Assembly: GCA_937934275.1 (NCBI GenBank)
Contig: CALHAM010000046.1
Coordinates: 1 to 64,000, forward strand
DNA: 64,000 bases
Origin: an uncultured Saprospiraceae bacterium
GTDB taxonomy: Bacteria; Bacteroidota; Bacteroidia; Chitinophagales; Saprospiraceae
Direction of reading: 5' to 3'
In this document: piece by piece, positions 33,956 to 44,240 of the stretch
How positions within the stretch are numbered: the first letter of the stretch is position 1
Layout of the letters: each line of letters opens with the position of its first letter
Position numbers and translations under genes: made by a program
The notes under the pieces: generated by a model
The model's input: only the letters and a program-made list of their open reading frames with translations
What the model was told of the DNA's origin: nothing
Database searches by the model: none

Positions 33956-34678
33956 ATGACTCGCCTTTCCGTTAATATCAATAAAGTCGCCCTATTGCGC
34001 AACGCGCGCGGCGGCAACCTGCCCGACCTCATCCAATTCGCCCGAGATTGCGAGGCCTACGGCGCTGAGGGCATTACGGTACATCCGCGCCCCGACCAGC
34101 GCCACATCCGCTACAGCGATATTCCGGCCCTGAAAGCCGTAATCACCACGGAATTTAACATCGAGGGCAACCCCACTCCGGAGTTTCTCGACCTAGTCCT
34201 GACCTATCCGCCTCATCAGTGCACACTCGTGCCCGATGCTGCCCACCAACTGACCAGTGACCACGGCTGGGATACGCACGAACAGACAGCCTTTTTGCGC
34301 TCAGTCATTGCTCGCCTACACGAAAAGGGCATCCGAGTATCGCTGTTTGTAGACCCAGACCCGCGCATGGTGGAGGGCGCCCAAGCCGTCGGCGCCGACC
34401 GCGTGGAATTGTACACCGGCCCTTACGCCGCCCATTTCCACCAAGACCCTGCCGCTGCCATCGCTCCTTACCTCGCTGCTGCCGAAGCTGCTCACCAATG
34501 TGGGCTGGGCTTAAACGCAGGCCACGACTTAAACCTCGACAACCTTCCTTACTTCCGACGTCATTGCCCACACTTGCTGGAAGTAAGCATCGGCCATGCT
34601 CTCATTAGCGATGCACTCTACTTCGGCATCGCCAATGCCATACGCCTATACCAAAAGGCGCTTCGGCCTAAAAACTAA
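33956..34678 (+). CDS. pdxJ: Pyridoxine 5'-phosphate synthase PdxJ
   Basis: Condenses 3-amino-2-oxopropyl phosphate with 1-deoxyxylulose 5-phosphate to make vitamin B6. 240 residues, the usual length, with L-S-V-N-I-N-K-V-A-L-L-R-N-A-R-G near the N-terminus, G-I-T-V-H-P-R-P-D-Q-R-H-I, F-N-I-E-G-N-P, L-F-V-D-P-D and L-N-A-G-H-D-L-N, S-I-G-H-A-L-I at the end. The catalytic residues expected for PdxJ are in these motifs. It stands alone, divergent from the protease gene. Confidence 0.97.
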   Translation: MTRLSVNINKVALLRNARGGNLPDLIQFARDCEAYGAEGITVHPRPDQRHIRYSDIPALKAVITTEFNIEGNPTPEFLDLVLTYPPHQCTLVPDAAHQLTSDHGWDTHEQTAFLRSVIARLHEKGIRVSLFVDPDPRMVEGAQAVGADRVELYTGPYAAHFHQDPAAAIAPYLAAAEAAHQCGLGLNAGHDLNLDNLPYFRRHCPHLLEVSIGHALISDALYFGIANAIRLYQKALRPKN

Positions 34679-34761
34679 AAAACCATTTAAAAATAAAGTT
34701 ACTTGCCGTAGTGAGGTAGGGGTAAAAAAGAGATAGCCTCAATCTTTCTTACTTTAGTACC

Positions 34762-34769
34762 TAAATTTG
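34762..34769 (+). promoter_or_regulatory. -7 promoter element, TAAATTTG, upstream of susC
   Basis: Exact TAnnTTTG match about 100 bases before the susC start, leaving a leader of roughly 90 bases. No TTTG -33 element at normal spacing. The leader is T-rich and shows no obvious riboswitch fold. Confidence 0.5.
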
Positions 34770-34867
34770 CTTGTCTTTTGTGCGCCTTTTTAGCGAAATC
34801 AAGAGAAGGCGCGTCTATTTTTTTTCTTAATCAAACACGATTATTTTTCACTAAAAACGCATCTCGT

Positions 34868-37800
34868 ATGAAACATTTACTCACAACTGTCTGCCTATTG
34901 CTGTTCTTGGGTGGGGCAGCATGGGCACAACGCACCGTCATGGGAACGGTGAAAGGCGACGACGGCGAGCCGCTCATTGGGGCCTCGATAGCCGTTAGAG
35001 GCACTACTGCCGGCACACGTCCGATGGCGAAGGGAAATTCACCCTGCAAGTGCCAGAGGGCTACAACGTACTCGTTGTTCGCTACACGGGCTATGAAACC
35101 CAGGAAGTATCCTTAGAGGCTTCCAATACGATAGAGGTCGTCATGCGCAGCGGTCTGCAGTTAGCAGAAACGGTGGTTACGGCTCTGGGTGTATCGCGCG
35201 AGCAGAAGTCGTTAGCCTATGCCGTGCAGCATTTAGAGGGCGACCAATTGGTGCAAGCCCGCGATGCGAACATTGTCAACTCACTCTCGGGCAAAATTGC
35301 CGGCGTAAACGTCATCAGCTCGTCGGGCAATGTAGGCGCCTCAGCGCGCATTGTCATTCGGGGTAACACCTCCATCACGGGCGACAACCAGCCGCTGTTT
35401 GTCGTTAACGGCATCCCCATGGACAACCGCAACCAAGGTGCCGGTAACACGCAGTATGGAGGAGTGGACTTTGGCAATGCCATTCAGGACATCAACCCAG
35501 ACGACATTGAGTCCATCACCGTGCTCAAGGGCCCGAACGCTTCAGCGCTCTACGGCGCCCGCGGGGCGAACGGCGTCATTATGATCACGACGAAAACGGG
35601 CAAGGGCGTTAAAAAAGGCTTAGGAGTGTCCTATACGGGCGATGTAGGGTTTTCCACGCCTTTCCGCCTGCCCAACTATCAGAACAAGTTTGGCCAGGGT
35701 GTCGGCTTCCAATTCAACTACGTGGATGGAGCCGGCGGTGGTCTTTGGGACGGCGTAGACGAAAGCTGGGGACCCGCCTTCGACGCCTCCATCAGCCAGC
35801 AAGACGGCATTGATAACAACGGCAACGGCCAGGTGGATGAAGCCGGCGAGGGCGAGCGCTTCGACCAGTTTACCGGCAAAAACCAACCCTGGGTGGCTCG
35901 CCCCGACAACGTGCGCAGCATCTTCGACACGGGCATTTCGCTCAACAACAGCGTTGCCATCACCGCTGCAGGCGAAAACATGCACGGCCGTTTCTCCTTC
36001 ACCAATTTCGACCAAAAGGGCATGGTGCCCAACACCGACACCTGCGTCGCAACATCTTCAACCTCGGCTTCGGCATGAAGATGAGCGAGAAACTCAACCT
36101 CGACGGCAACATCACCTACACCGCGCTGCGCTCCAACAATCGCCCCGGCATTGGCTACGCTGGCGACAACATCCTGCAACAGACGATCTGGACGGGCCGA
36201 CAAGTGGACTGGGAATACCTGCGCGCTAACTACAAGAATCGCGACGAATTCGGGCGCATCGTCAACTGGAACCACAACTACCAAAACAACCCCTTCTTTA
36301 CGCTTTACAACAACACCAAACCCCAGCGCCGCGACCGCACCAACGGCTACATCGCTCTGACGTACCAACTGCTGCCCTGGCTCAAAATCATGGGCCGCAC
36401 CGGTACCGATTACTACACCGACAACCGCGAAATCCGCTTTGAGAAGGAGACTGTGGACTATCCGAATGGCCAGTTTCAGGCACAGTCTTACGTGTTCCAA
36501 GAGACGAACTCCGACGTGCTCGTCACGGTAGATAAATACTTCTCCGACGCCTTTTCGCTGAATGCGACCGTAGGTGCTGTTCGTCGCGACTCGCGCTTCC
36601 AGGGCATCGAGCAGACGGCAAATGCCTTAGTAGTGCCTGGGCTGTTCAACTTCTCTAACGCCGACGGAGCCGTCAACGTCAATCAGTTTGTCAATCGCCT
36701 GCGCGTCAACTCGGTATTGGCACAAGTGTCTTTGGGCTTTTGGAATTTCATCTATTTAGATGCCTCTGCGCGCAACGACTGGTCGTCCACCCTGCCCGCT
36801 CAAAACCGCAGCTATTTCTATCCAGCCTTCAACGCCAGCGTCGTGGTGTCGGAGAAAGTCCAAATCCCGGGCATCAGCTTCCTCAAATTGCGCGGCGGCT
36901 TTGCCCAGGCGGGCAAAGACACAGAACCCTATCGCTTAGCACCGGTATATGCCCCCAATATTCCGTGGGGTGGAACGCCCTCCTTCACCATTCCAAACGC
37001 AGCGCCCAACAGTGAGCTGAAGCCCGAACGCGCGCAATCCATCGAGGCCGGCCTGCAGCTGCAAGCCTTTAACAATCGCGTCCGCTTAGATGTAACGTAC
37101 TACAACACAGATAATATCGACCAGATCATCCCACTCAACGTCTTCTCTACGACGGGCTTCACTAGCCGCTTTGCTAACGCCGGCACCATCAACAACAACG
37201 GTGTTGAAATACAATTTGGCCTGACGCCCATCCGCGCTAAAGCCTTCCGTTGGGATATCGACCTCAACTGGGCGAAAAACAACTCGACCGTCAAGGACCT
37301 GCCCGAAGGCGTTACCGAGATCACGCTCAACACCAACTGGGGCTTGCGCTTGGTGGCGCGCGAAAACGAGCCTTATGGCACCCTTGTGGGCCGCCGCGTT
37401 AAACGTGCCCCTGACGGCCAAATTGTAGTGGCTCCCAACGGTCGGCCGGTGTACGACGCTGACGCAAACGGCAACATCAACAACTTCGTACTGGGTACCA
37501 TCACGCCCGACTGGGTAGGCGGCGTGCGCAATACCTTCAGTTGGAAGGGCCTGTCGCTCAGTGCCCTCATCGATATGCGGCAAGGCTCCGACCTCTTCTC
37601 GATGACCTACATTTTTGGCCGCTATGCCGGCGTGCTCGAGGAAACCCTCGAGGGCCGCAACACCTTAGACGAAATCAAGAACGGCTACAACTTTGGCGGA
37701 GTTATCGACAACGGCGACGGCACTTACACGCCCAACACCACCAAGCGGTCGGCCGAAGCCTGGAACGCTGACTTCTACAACCGCCGCCACGACCGCGGCG

Positions 37801-38054
37801 TATTCGATGCCAGCTTCATCAAACTGCGCGAGGTAACGCTCGCCTACGATTTCCCGAAAAAATGGTTTGCCAACTCGGGTATCGGTGGCCTGCGCTTAGC
37901 CGTCTATGGCCGCAATTTGGCCCTGCTCCACGCCAACGTGCCTCACATTGACCCTGAAACAGCCTTTGACAACAGCAACGCTATGCAAGGCATCGAATTC
38001 GGCCAACTGCCGTCGGCCCGCACGGTAGGCGTTACGCTTAACGCTCAGTTCTAA
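34868..38054 (+). pseudogene. SusC/RagA-type TonB-linked outer-membrane transporter, two frameshifts
   Basis: The complete SusC layout is present in three frames. 34868 onward gives a signal peptide (to A-W-A-Q) and the start of a carboxypeptidase-like domain. From about 35018 the reading continues in another frame (S-D-G-E-G-K-F-T-L-Q-V), and a plug follows with V-T-A-L-G-V-S-R-E-Q-K-S and I-R-G-N-T-S-I-T-G-D-N-Q-P-L-F-V-V-N-G-I-P-M. Near 36040 it shifts again (N-T-D then L-R-R-N-I-F-N-L-G-F-G), and the barrel runs to A-Q-F at 38054. One missing base at each point would restore a single protein of about 1,060 residues. Everything else is well preserved, so this is either a very recent pseudogene or two sequencing errors. 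SusC proteins import glycans or peptides with their SusD lipoprotein, which follows intact. A D-N-N-G-N-G-Q-V-D-E calcium-like loop sits in the barrel region. Confidence 0.85.
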
Positions 38055-38096
38055 ACCGAATGGGCGCTATTCTTTCATCAAAAAACAACCACTGTT

Positions 38097-39500
38097 ATGA
38101 AAAATATCAAAATCTGGTTGCTCATGCTGGCCGCATTGGTCTCGAGCGCTGGCTGCGAAAAAGATTTCGACGAAATCAACACCAACCCCAACCGCCCGGA
38201 AGACGTGCCGCTGACCAACGTACTCATCTCGGCCATCTCCCAAGGAGTGCGGCGCACCCACGGCGCGAACATGAACATGACTTACGCCGGTCTGTGGGTC
38301 CAGCACTATGCTAAGATTCAATACATCGACGAAGACTATTACGACTATCGCCCGGATGCCTTCACGGCTCATTTCGACGGCCTGTACGCTGGCCCGTTGG
38401 CCGACCTACAGAGCATCATCAACAAGGCCCCCAACCCCAGCAACATGTTGGCGGCAGCTCTCACGATGAAGAGCTATTATTTCGCCATCATTACCGACCA
38501 CTGGGGAGAGGTGCCCTACACCGAGGCCCTCAGTCCTTCCCTGACCACTACGCCGCGCTACGACGGACAGTCCACCATCTACGACGGTCTCATTCGCGAC
38601 TTGCGCACGGCTGCCGACATGTTCGACCCCGCCGGCGACGACCTCGGCCCAGGCGACATCCTGTACCAAGGCAACGTGGCCCGATGGAAGAAATTCGCCA
38701 ATTCGCTTCGCGCACGCCTGCTCAACCGGGCTAAGCACAAAAACCCGGCCTATGCCACCGAATTACAAGCGCTGCTGGCCAATCCGAACAACCTCATCGC
38801 CAGCAATGCAGAGAATGCCTTCATCACGTATCCGGACAACACCGTTAACTCTAACCCTATTTACAACAACAAGTACAACGACGGGCGAAACGACCACGCC
38901 GTATCGAAAACACTGGTAGACTTACTGCTGTCTACCAACGACCCGCGCTTGCCCGTCTATGCTGAAAAGAACGACCAAGGCGTTTACAAAGGCCAGCCCA
39001 ACGGCACTGTGGAGCCAAACCCGTTCACCTCTGTGTCGCAAATTGGCCGCGCCTTCCGCGACGACCCAGCCGCGCCCTCGGTGCTCATATCGTACGCCGA
39101 GGTGAAGTTCATCATGGCCGAAGCGCTCAACAGCAAGCAACACTACTTGGAAGGTGTCATGGCTTCCTGCGAACAACACGGTGTAAGCGCCGATGCTGCG
39201 TTTATGGCAGCCGTCGAAGCGGCCTACAACTCGAACCCATTGCGCGCCATCATCACGCAGAAATGGATCGCCCTGTTCGGAGACGGTTGTGAGGCCTTTA
39301 CGGAATACCGCCGCACCAGTTTTCCTGCCGAAGTACAAGAGGTGCCGGGGTCATCGTTTCCGGGCAAAGGCGTGCCTACGCGCTTCGCCTACCCGACCAG
39401 CGAAACCGGCAACAACAAGGCTAATTTGGAAGCCGCCATCCAACGCCAAGGCATAGACAACACAGGTATTTTCAGCAACCCTATGTGGTGGCGATTGTAA
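38097..39500 (+). CDS. SusD/RagB-like nutrient-binding lipoprotein
   Basis: 467 residues. Lipobox S-A-G-C-E-K-D-F, then the SusD-like start D-E-I-N-T-N-P-N-R-P-E-D-V-P and a helical, TPR-based body (M-N-M-T-Y-A-G-L-W-V-Q-H-Y-A-K, A-L-T-M-K-S-Y-Y-F-A-I-I-T-D-H-W-G-E-V-P-Y). The C-terminal part has W-I-A-L-F-G-D-G-C-E-A-F-T-E-Y-R-R-T and a typical end N-P-M-W-W-R-L. It caps the SusC barrel and captures substrate at the surface. This is the SusD-like_2 branch, often linked to peptides or undefined ligands rather than starch. It lies 42 bases after susC in the same operon and is followed by a terminator. Confidence 0.93.
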   Translation: MKNIKIWLLMLAALVSSAGCEKDFDEINTNPNRPEDVPLTNVLISAISQGVRRTHGANMNMTYAGLWVQHYAKIQYIDEDYYDYRPDAFTAHFDGLYAGPLADLQSIINKAPNPSNMLAAALTMKSYYFAIITDHWGEVPYTEALSPSLTTTPRYDGQSTIYDGLIRDLRTAADMFDPAGDDLGPGDILYQGNVARWKKFANSLRARLLNRAKHKNPAYATELQALLANPNNLIASNAENAFITYPDNTVNSNPIYNNKYNDGRNDHAVSKTLVDLLLSTNDPRLPVYAEKNDQGVYKGQPNGTVEPNPFTSVSQIGRAFRDDPAAPSVLISYAEVKFIMAEALNSKQHYLEGVMASCEQHGVSADAAFMAAVEAAYNSNPLRAIITQKWIALFGDGCEAFTEYRRTSFPAEVQEVPGSSFPGKGVPTRFAYPTSETGNNKANLEAAIQRQGIDNTGIFSNPMWWRL

Positions 39501-39532
39501 GAAATCATCAGTAACTGTTCAATCAGAAACCG

Positions 39533-39573
39533 TTGGGCTGCCTTTGCTCCAGTGCGGAGTGCAGCCCAATTTT
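39533..39573 (+). terminator. Rho-independent terminator after susCD
   Basis: TTGGGCTGC (39533-39541) pairs with GCAGCCCAA (39561-39569), with a second inner pairing CTCC/GGAG, followed by TTTTCTC. It closes the susC-susD unit. Confidence 0.8.
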
Positions 39574-39612
39574 CTCGTAAAGTAAAACTCAATGGACACC
39601 AAAAACCCTCGC

Positions 39613-40293
39613 TCAACCTGCTAATACTCGCACCAACAACACCGCACCCGACAACAGCAAACCAAAGCCAATGGCGCGCTGCAGACGCAGCAAATGTCGC
39701 GCCTGCAGCAGCATACGGACCCGCTTAGCCGCATATGCCTTCAACACATCGGTAACCACGAGTGCTCCCAACATGCCACCGAAAAAAGCCAGCACTTCGG
39801 AAGGCGTCAGCTGGTTGGACACCACGAACGCACTGGCCAAGCCCAACCAAAAAAATACAGTGAATGGATTGACTGAATTGAGCAAAAAGCCGCGCAACGC
39901 GTAGCCCGGATACCCCCATTGCATCCAGTTGTGCGTAACGCCGGGCGGCTCTGGCCCATCCAAGATATCCAGCAGCTGGTCGGCGGGCGTGTTGTGCCGG
40001 TCTACAGGAGGTGTTGGCCTTTTCATCAGCGTAATGCCACCAAAAAGGAGTAGGACCAAGCTGCCGGCCAGCCCTGCCCATAAGCGAAAATGAGGCAATT
40101 CTACCACTTGTGTTAGCACATCTACCCAGCGATAGACGATGAGCATGTAGAGTAAATCGCTCACCCAAACGCCGAATGCTAAGGCGACACCAGCTCTAAA
40201 GCCACGGTCTAGGCTGGCTTCTACGATGGCAAACAATAGTGGCCCCACCAGAAAGCTGAGCGACAGCCCTAAAAGTATTCCCTGCAAAAGCAT
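39613..40293 (-). CDS. LysE family translocator
   Basis: About 226 residues with six membrane helices. The N-terminal G-I-L-L-G-L-S-L-S-F-L-V-G-P and F-R-A-G-V-A-L-A-F-G-V-W-V-S-D-L-L-Y match the LysE/RhtB amino-acid exporter family, as does the late F-L-L-N-S-V-N-P-F-T-V-F-F-W-L-G. Substrate cannot be set. The ATG at 40293 is preferred over the frame start at 40320. It lies 38 bases downstream of mnmG on the same strand. Confidence 0.9.
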   Translation of the reverse strand: MLLQGILLGLSLSFLVGPLLFAIVEASLDRGFRAGVALAFGVWVSDLLYMLIVYRWVDVLTQVVELPHFRLWAGLAGSLVLLLFGGITLMKRPTPPVDRHNTPADQLLDILDGPEPPGVTHNWMQWGYPGYALRGFLLNSVNPFTVFFWLGLASAFVVSNQLTPSEVLAFFGGMLGALVVTDVLKAYAAKRVRMLLQARHLLRLQRAIGFGLLLSGAVLLVRVLAG

Positions 40294-40331
40294 GCCGCGA
40301 AAGTAGGGTGCACAGTGCAACAGTAGCGGAA

Positions 40332-42200
40332 TTACCGACCCAGATGAAGGAGCAGTACGCTGATGTCGGCCGGGCTAACCCCCGAGATGCGACTGGCCTG
40401 CCCAAGTGTGCGGGGTTTGTGGCGACTCAGTTTATCGCGCGCCTCAGCGCTGAGCGCCGCCACGGCCTGGTAGTCGAAATCCGGATGCAGATGCAGATCT
40501 TCTAAGCGGTTCATTTTTTCTACCATTTCCTCCTCGCGGCGGATGTAGCCTTCGTACTTCATGCTGATCTCGGCTTGCTCGACGAACTCCTGGTCGTAGG
40601 GGGCCAAGAAGGTGCATACGAAGGGAAGGGCCTCTGTCAGCCCTCGGATGTCTACTTGCGGTCGGGCTAAGATATTGAACAACTTAACCTTTTGAGTAAT
40701 TGGGCTGGAGCCGACAGCGGCCAGGTAGCCGTTGATTTGCTCGGGGGCCACCGCTGTTTCGCGGAAAAAGCGCTCGATATCGGCAGCGGCTTGCTGTTTG
40801 GCCCGCACGCGCTCCATGCGCTCGTCGGCACCGCGCAGGCCCAAGCGGTAGGCAATGGGCGTTAGGCGCAAGTCGGCGTTGTCTTGCCGCAACAGAATGC
40901 GGTATTCGGCCCGACTAGTAAACATCCGATACGGCTCTTGCGTACCCTTGTTGACCAAGTCGTCAATCAGCACGCCAATGTAGGCCTCTGAGCGCTTGAG
41001 CACCAGCGGAGCATCGCGCTCTTGTACGGCCAAAGCGGCATTGAGGCCGGCGATCAACCCTTGGCAAGCGGCTTCTTCGTAGCCTGTAGTGCCGTTGATT
41101 TGGCCAGCGAAGAACAGGTTTTTAACCAGATGGGTCTCCAGCGTCGGCTGTAGCTGCGTAGGCGGGAAATAGTCATACTCAATGGCATAGCCCGGTCGAA
41201 ACATGCGCGCGTGCTCCAACCCGGGAATGAGGCGCAACGCCCGATACTGCACGTCCTCGGGCAACGACGATGAAAAGCCGTTGAGATAAATCTCACAAGT
41301 GTAGCGGCCCTCTGGCTCGATGAACAATTGGTGCGCTGGCTTTTCGCTAAAGCGGTCTATTTTGTCCTCAATACTGGGGCAATAGCGCGGCCCAATGCCC
41401 TGAATGCGGCCAGTAAACATGGGCGACTTATTGAAGCCACTGCGCAGCACCTCGTGGACGCGCTCATTGGTGTAGGTGATATAGCAGGGCAATTGGTCAG
41501 TCAGTGGGGGCGTATCGGTGTAGGAGAACTTGCCGGGTGGCTCATCGCCGGGTTGCACCTCCATGCGCGAATAATCAATCGTGCGCCCATCTAAGCGCGG
41601 CGGGGTGCCGGTTTTCATGCGCCCGGCTTCGAAGCCCAACTCGATGAGTTGCTCGGTGATGCCGCGCGCAGCACTTTCGCCCACGCGACCGCCGCCAAAT
41701 TGCTTTTCGCCAATATGGATGATACCGTTCAGAAACGTACCGTTGGTCAGCACCACGCTCCGACCTGGTATTTCCAAGCCTAAGCCAGTGCGCACCCCGC
41801 GAACGCGCCCCTCTCGAACGAGCAACCCCGAAACCATCTCTTGCCAAAAGTCGATGTTCGGATGCGCCTCCAACATCTGCCGCCATTTGGCGGCAAAAGC
41901 CATGCGATCACTTTGCGCGCGCGGACTCCACATGGCCGGCCCTTTGGAGCGATTGAGCATCCGAAATTGCACCATGGTGTGATCGGTTACGATGCCCGAA
42001 TAACCGCATAATGCATCTACCTCGCGCACAATCTGGCCCTTGGCCACGCCGCCCATGGCCGGGTTGCAACTCATTTGGCCAATGGTCTGCAGGTTCATCG
42101 TAGCCAGCAGCACCCGACAACCTAAGTTAGCCGCTGCCACAGCCGCCTCGCAACCCGCGTGGCCGGCGCCTACCACAATGACATCGTACGTCGGAAACAT
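40332..42200 (-). CDS. mnmG: tRNA uridine-5-carboxymethylaminomethyl modification enzyme MnmG (GidA)
   Basis: FAD-dependent enzyme that, with MnmE, installs the cmnm5 group on U34 of tRNAs. 622 residues, typical length. The FAD-binding start is [12 protein letters not shown], followed by [26 protein letters not shown] and [18 protein letters not shown]. The conserved cysteine region [17 protein letters not shown] and the [14 protein letters not shown] motif are also intact. The C-terminal helical domain ends [11 protein letters not shown]. mnmE is not in the window. Confidence 0.98.
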   Translation of the reverse strand: MFPTYDVIVVGAGHAGCEAAVAAANLGCRVLLATMNLQTIGQMSCNPAMGGVAKGQIVREVDALCGYSGIVTDHTMVQFRMLNRSKGPAMWSPRAQSDRMAFAAKWRQMLEAHPNIDFWQEMVSGLLVREGRVRGVRTGLGLEIPGRSVVLTNGTFLNGIIHIGEKQFGGGRVGESAARGITEQLIELGFEAGRMKTGTPPRLDGRTIDYSRMEVQPGDEPPGKFSYTDTPPLTDQLPCYITYTNERVHEVLRSGFNKSPMFTGRIQGIGPRYCPSIEDKIDRFSEKPAHQLFIEPEGRYTCEIYLNGFSSSLPEDVQYRALRLIPGLEHARMFRPGYAIEYDYFPPTQLQPTLETHLVKNLFFAGQINGTTGYEEAACQGLIAGLNAALAVQERDAPLVLKRSEAYIGVLIDDLVNKGTQEPYRMFTSRAEYRILLRQDNADLRLTPIAYRLGLRGADERMERVRAKQQAAADIERFFRETAVAPEQINGYLAAVGSSPITQKVKLFNILARPQVDIRGLTEALPFVCTFLAPYDQEFVEQAEISMKYEGYIRREEEMVEKMNRLEDLHLHPDFDYQAVAALSAEARDKLSRHKPRTLGQASRISGVSPADISVLLLHLGR

Positions 42201-42286
42201 GGTTTTATTCCGCTAAAACACCCTTAAAAACAAAAAACGGGCAAATAGTTCGAAAGGCCCTTCGCCCAGACCCGTGAAAAGCCAGG

Positions 42287-42294
42287 CAAAGATA
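42287..42294 (-). promoter_or_regulatory. -7 promoter element, TATCTTTG (minus strand)
   Basis: Exact TAnnTTTG match on the minus strand, 86 bases upstream of mnmG. No -33 element recognised. Likely promoter of the mnmG-lysE unit. Confidence 0.5.
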
Positions 42295-42343
42295 CGCTCT
42301 TGAGCCGAGCACCTTCGAAGCATTGCTGCCCTATTCTACCAGC

Positions 42344-43477
42344 TTACTTCAACACAAAATCGCCGTACTGCAGGCGGGCCAAAATGACGCGTGGCGCACG
42401 CGCATCGCCCACGAATCCGGAAACTTTAACCTGTCCTTCCAAAGTTTCCATTCGTGTATAATGCAACAAGTGAGGGGTATGCACCGCCGTGCGCTTGGCC
42501 TCAGCATCCAACCGAAAAGCAGCGCCCGACTCTACAGCAATCTTCACATCCGTATATCGGGCCTGTACGCGCGCTTGGGAAAACTGGCGCCCCAAGGACC
42601 GTATATCAATCTTGCCGTAGCTGAGGTCGGCGTCGAGCGTTTCGATGACGCGCTCTAAGCGCAAGTTCATGTATTGACCCGTTATAAAAAGCGAGTTCAC
42701 CTGTTGCCCTCCTAAATCGCCGTAGCGCGCTTGAAGCCGCAAAGTGGACACCTCGCCGAAGTTCAACTTATCGTATTTAGAGGTCAAGCTCACGCGCTCG
42801 GCTTGTCTAATTCGGATATCGGAGTATCGCGTATCCAGACTTATTTCTTCGGCGCGATCGGCCAGCAGTTCGGCGTAGCTGAGGTAGCCGGTGAGGTTGT
42901 GTACTTGGTTGAGCGAGATCTTGCCGTAGTGAATCGACACGTCGGCATCGCCCCTGAGGTTTTCGCCGCGCAGAGCGCCGTAGCGGATGTCGGCCATGAG
43001 CTTGCCCTTGAGGTTCGACACGTAGGCATCGCCGTAGCGGTTTTTTACATCCAAGGAATTGTCGGCGGGCAACCAGACGTCGTAGTGAATTTGAAAGTCA
43101 GTTGTCCTAATGCTGAAGACCCTAGAGCGGGAGCGCTCTTCGGGTTCAATGACGGTTTCGACCTTCACATAATCGGCTGTGTTGAGGAAGTTGACTTGGA
43201 TGCGCTCGAGGATACGGTCGGCAGTTCGCTGGTCAGGAGCATTGACGAGGATGGTGATTTCTAATTTGACCAAGGGATTGGCCCAAGTATTTACCTTGAC
43301 GTTGCCGTACTTATTATAGAGCGCCGTAGTGCCTGTAGGTGCGATGCGGAACTCTCGGTTTATCTTTTTAGCGAATTCCCGTTCTGGCTCTGGGTTGTTA
43401 CCCGAGAGTGGAGCGGCCCACAACCATCCGAAGAGCCAGAGTAGGCATAGCGCAAGACTATATTTTTTGATCTTCAT
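42344..43477 (-). CDS. Exported Tyr-Gly repeat beta-helix protein (DUF4097/adhesin-like)
   Basis: About 377 residues from the ATG at 43477, with a signal peptide ending near A-A-P-L-S-G-N. The body consists of repeated strands built around Y-G-D or similar: N-K-Y-G-N-V, N-R-Y-G-D-A, I-R-Y-G-A-L, I-H-Y-G-K-I, L-S-Y-A-E-L, T-R-Y-S-D-I, S-K-Y-D-K-L, A-R-Y-G-D-L, L-S-Y-G-K-I, A-R-Y-T-D-V and L-Q-Y-G-D-F, spaced roughly 20-30 residues. This predicts a right-handed beta-helix of the DUF4097/putative-adhesin kind. It is third in an operon with a sigma factor and a probable anti-sigma protein, overlapping the latter by 20 bases. Its role may be to feed envelope status back to that pair; inference only. 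Confidence 0.82.
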   Translation of the reverse strand: MKIKKYSLALCLLWLFGWLWAAPLSGNNPEPEREFAKKINREFRIAPTGTTALYNKYGNVKVNTWANPLVKLEITILVNAPDQRTADRILERIQVNFLNTADYVKVETVIEPEERSRSRVFSIRTTDFQIHYDVWLPADNSLDVKNRYGDAYVSNLKGKLMADIRYGALRGENLRGDADVSIHYGKISLNQVHNLTGYLSYAELLADRAEEISLDTRYSDIRIRQAERVSLTSKYDKLNFGEVSTLRLQARYGDLGGQQVNSLFITGQYMNLRLERVIETLDADLSYGKIDIRSLGRQFSQARVQARYTDVKIAVESGAAFRLDAEAKRTAVHTPHLLHYTRMETLEGQVKVSGFVGDARAPRVILARLQYGDFVLK

Positions 43478-44240
43478 AGATGCTGGTGCTGTTTGCTGGC
43501 TGAAGGTGCTGCCGTTCGAGGTATTGAAGTACGCGCTCAAGGATGGCTAGGCGAGCTTTGTAGTTTTCAATCATGGCGCGCACGACCGCCTCCCGATTCG
43601 CCATTGGCACACGCGCCAATTCAACCTGTAATTCGGCCATAGCGACGTCCATTTGCTGAAGGTCTTCCCAAATAGTGGCCTGGCCGTAGGTTGCCAGATG
43701 GCTAAGACGCGTTTTTCGCGCTTGAATTTCGCGCTGGAAATAGGCTTCCAGTTCGGCGTATTCGGGCGATACTTGGCTCAAAGAGAGCACTTCTGGCGGT
43801 TGTAGGCCTATGTGATCATACCACCGTCCGATGGCCACACCGAGCAGGACAAGCGCTGCGGCGGCGGCCACCCGGCATAAGTAGCGCAGCCCAGACACGC
43901 GTAACGAGGGTTTGGAGGGCAACTGCCGGCTCAGCCGTTGCCACACCCTTGGGTCAGGGGTACACTCGTCAGAGGCGCTGTGGTGCTGGCCAATAACGTT
44001 CTCGAGGCTTTCTCGAGGTGCCGATAGGTTAGCCGCCATGCTCATCCAAGTGCGCGCCTCAGGTGCGGCAGCGTCGAACAGCGGCCTGTGGGTGTCGATA
44101 AAGCGCTCGATAGGGCTGGCTTGCGGCCACCGGTCGAGGCTGCGCTCTATGGCTTCCCATACATGCGGCGAAGGTACTGCAGCGTCCATGGCGCCTCGAT
44201 GCCGTTGGATAAACTGCTCTATGCGATGCCCTGTGCTCAT
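43458..44240 (-). CDS. Probable membrane-spanning anti-sigma factor with triplicated N-terminal motif
   Basis: 260 residues. The cytoplasmic N-terminus holds three copies of the unit F-I-x-x-H-R-x-x-x-D-A-A-x-P-x-x-x-x-W, centred on residues 10-28, 47-65 and 82-100 (tryptophans W28, W65, W100). One membrane helix follows (about 119-138, V-A-A-A-A-A-L-V-L-L-G-V-A-I-G), then a coiled-coil extracytoplasmic part. Bacteroidota proteins after ECF sigma genes usually have one such unit, which probably binds the sigma factor. Its start overlaps the sigma stop (ATGA), so translation is coupled. The C-terminal end overlaps the beta-helix gene. The anti-sigma role is inferred from operon position and topology. 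Confidence 0.78.
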   Translation of the reverse strand: MSTGHRIEQFIQRHRGAMDAAVPSPHVWEAIERSLDRWPQASPIERFIDTHRPLFDAAAPEARTWMSMAANLSAPRESLENVIGQHHSASDECTPDPRVWQRLSRQLPSKPSLRVSGLRYLCRVAAAAALVLLGVAIGRWYDHIGLQPPEVLSLSQVSPEYAELEAYFQREIQARKTRLSHLATYGQATIWEDLQQMDVAMAELQVELARVPMANREAVVRAMIENYKARLAILERVLQYLERQHLQPANSTSIYEDQKI

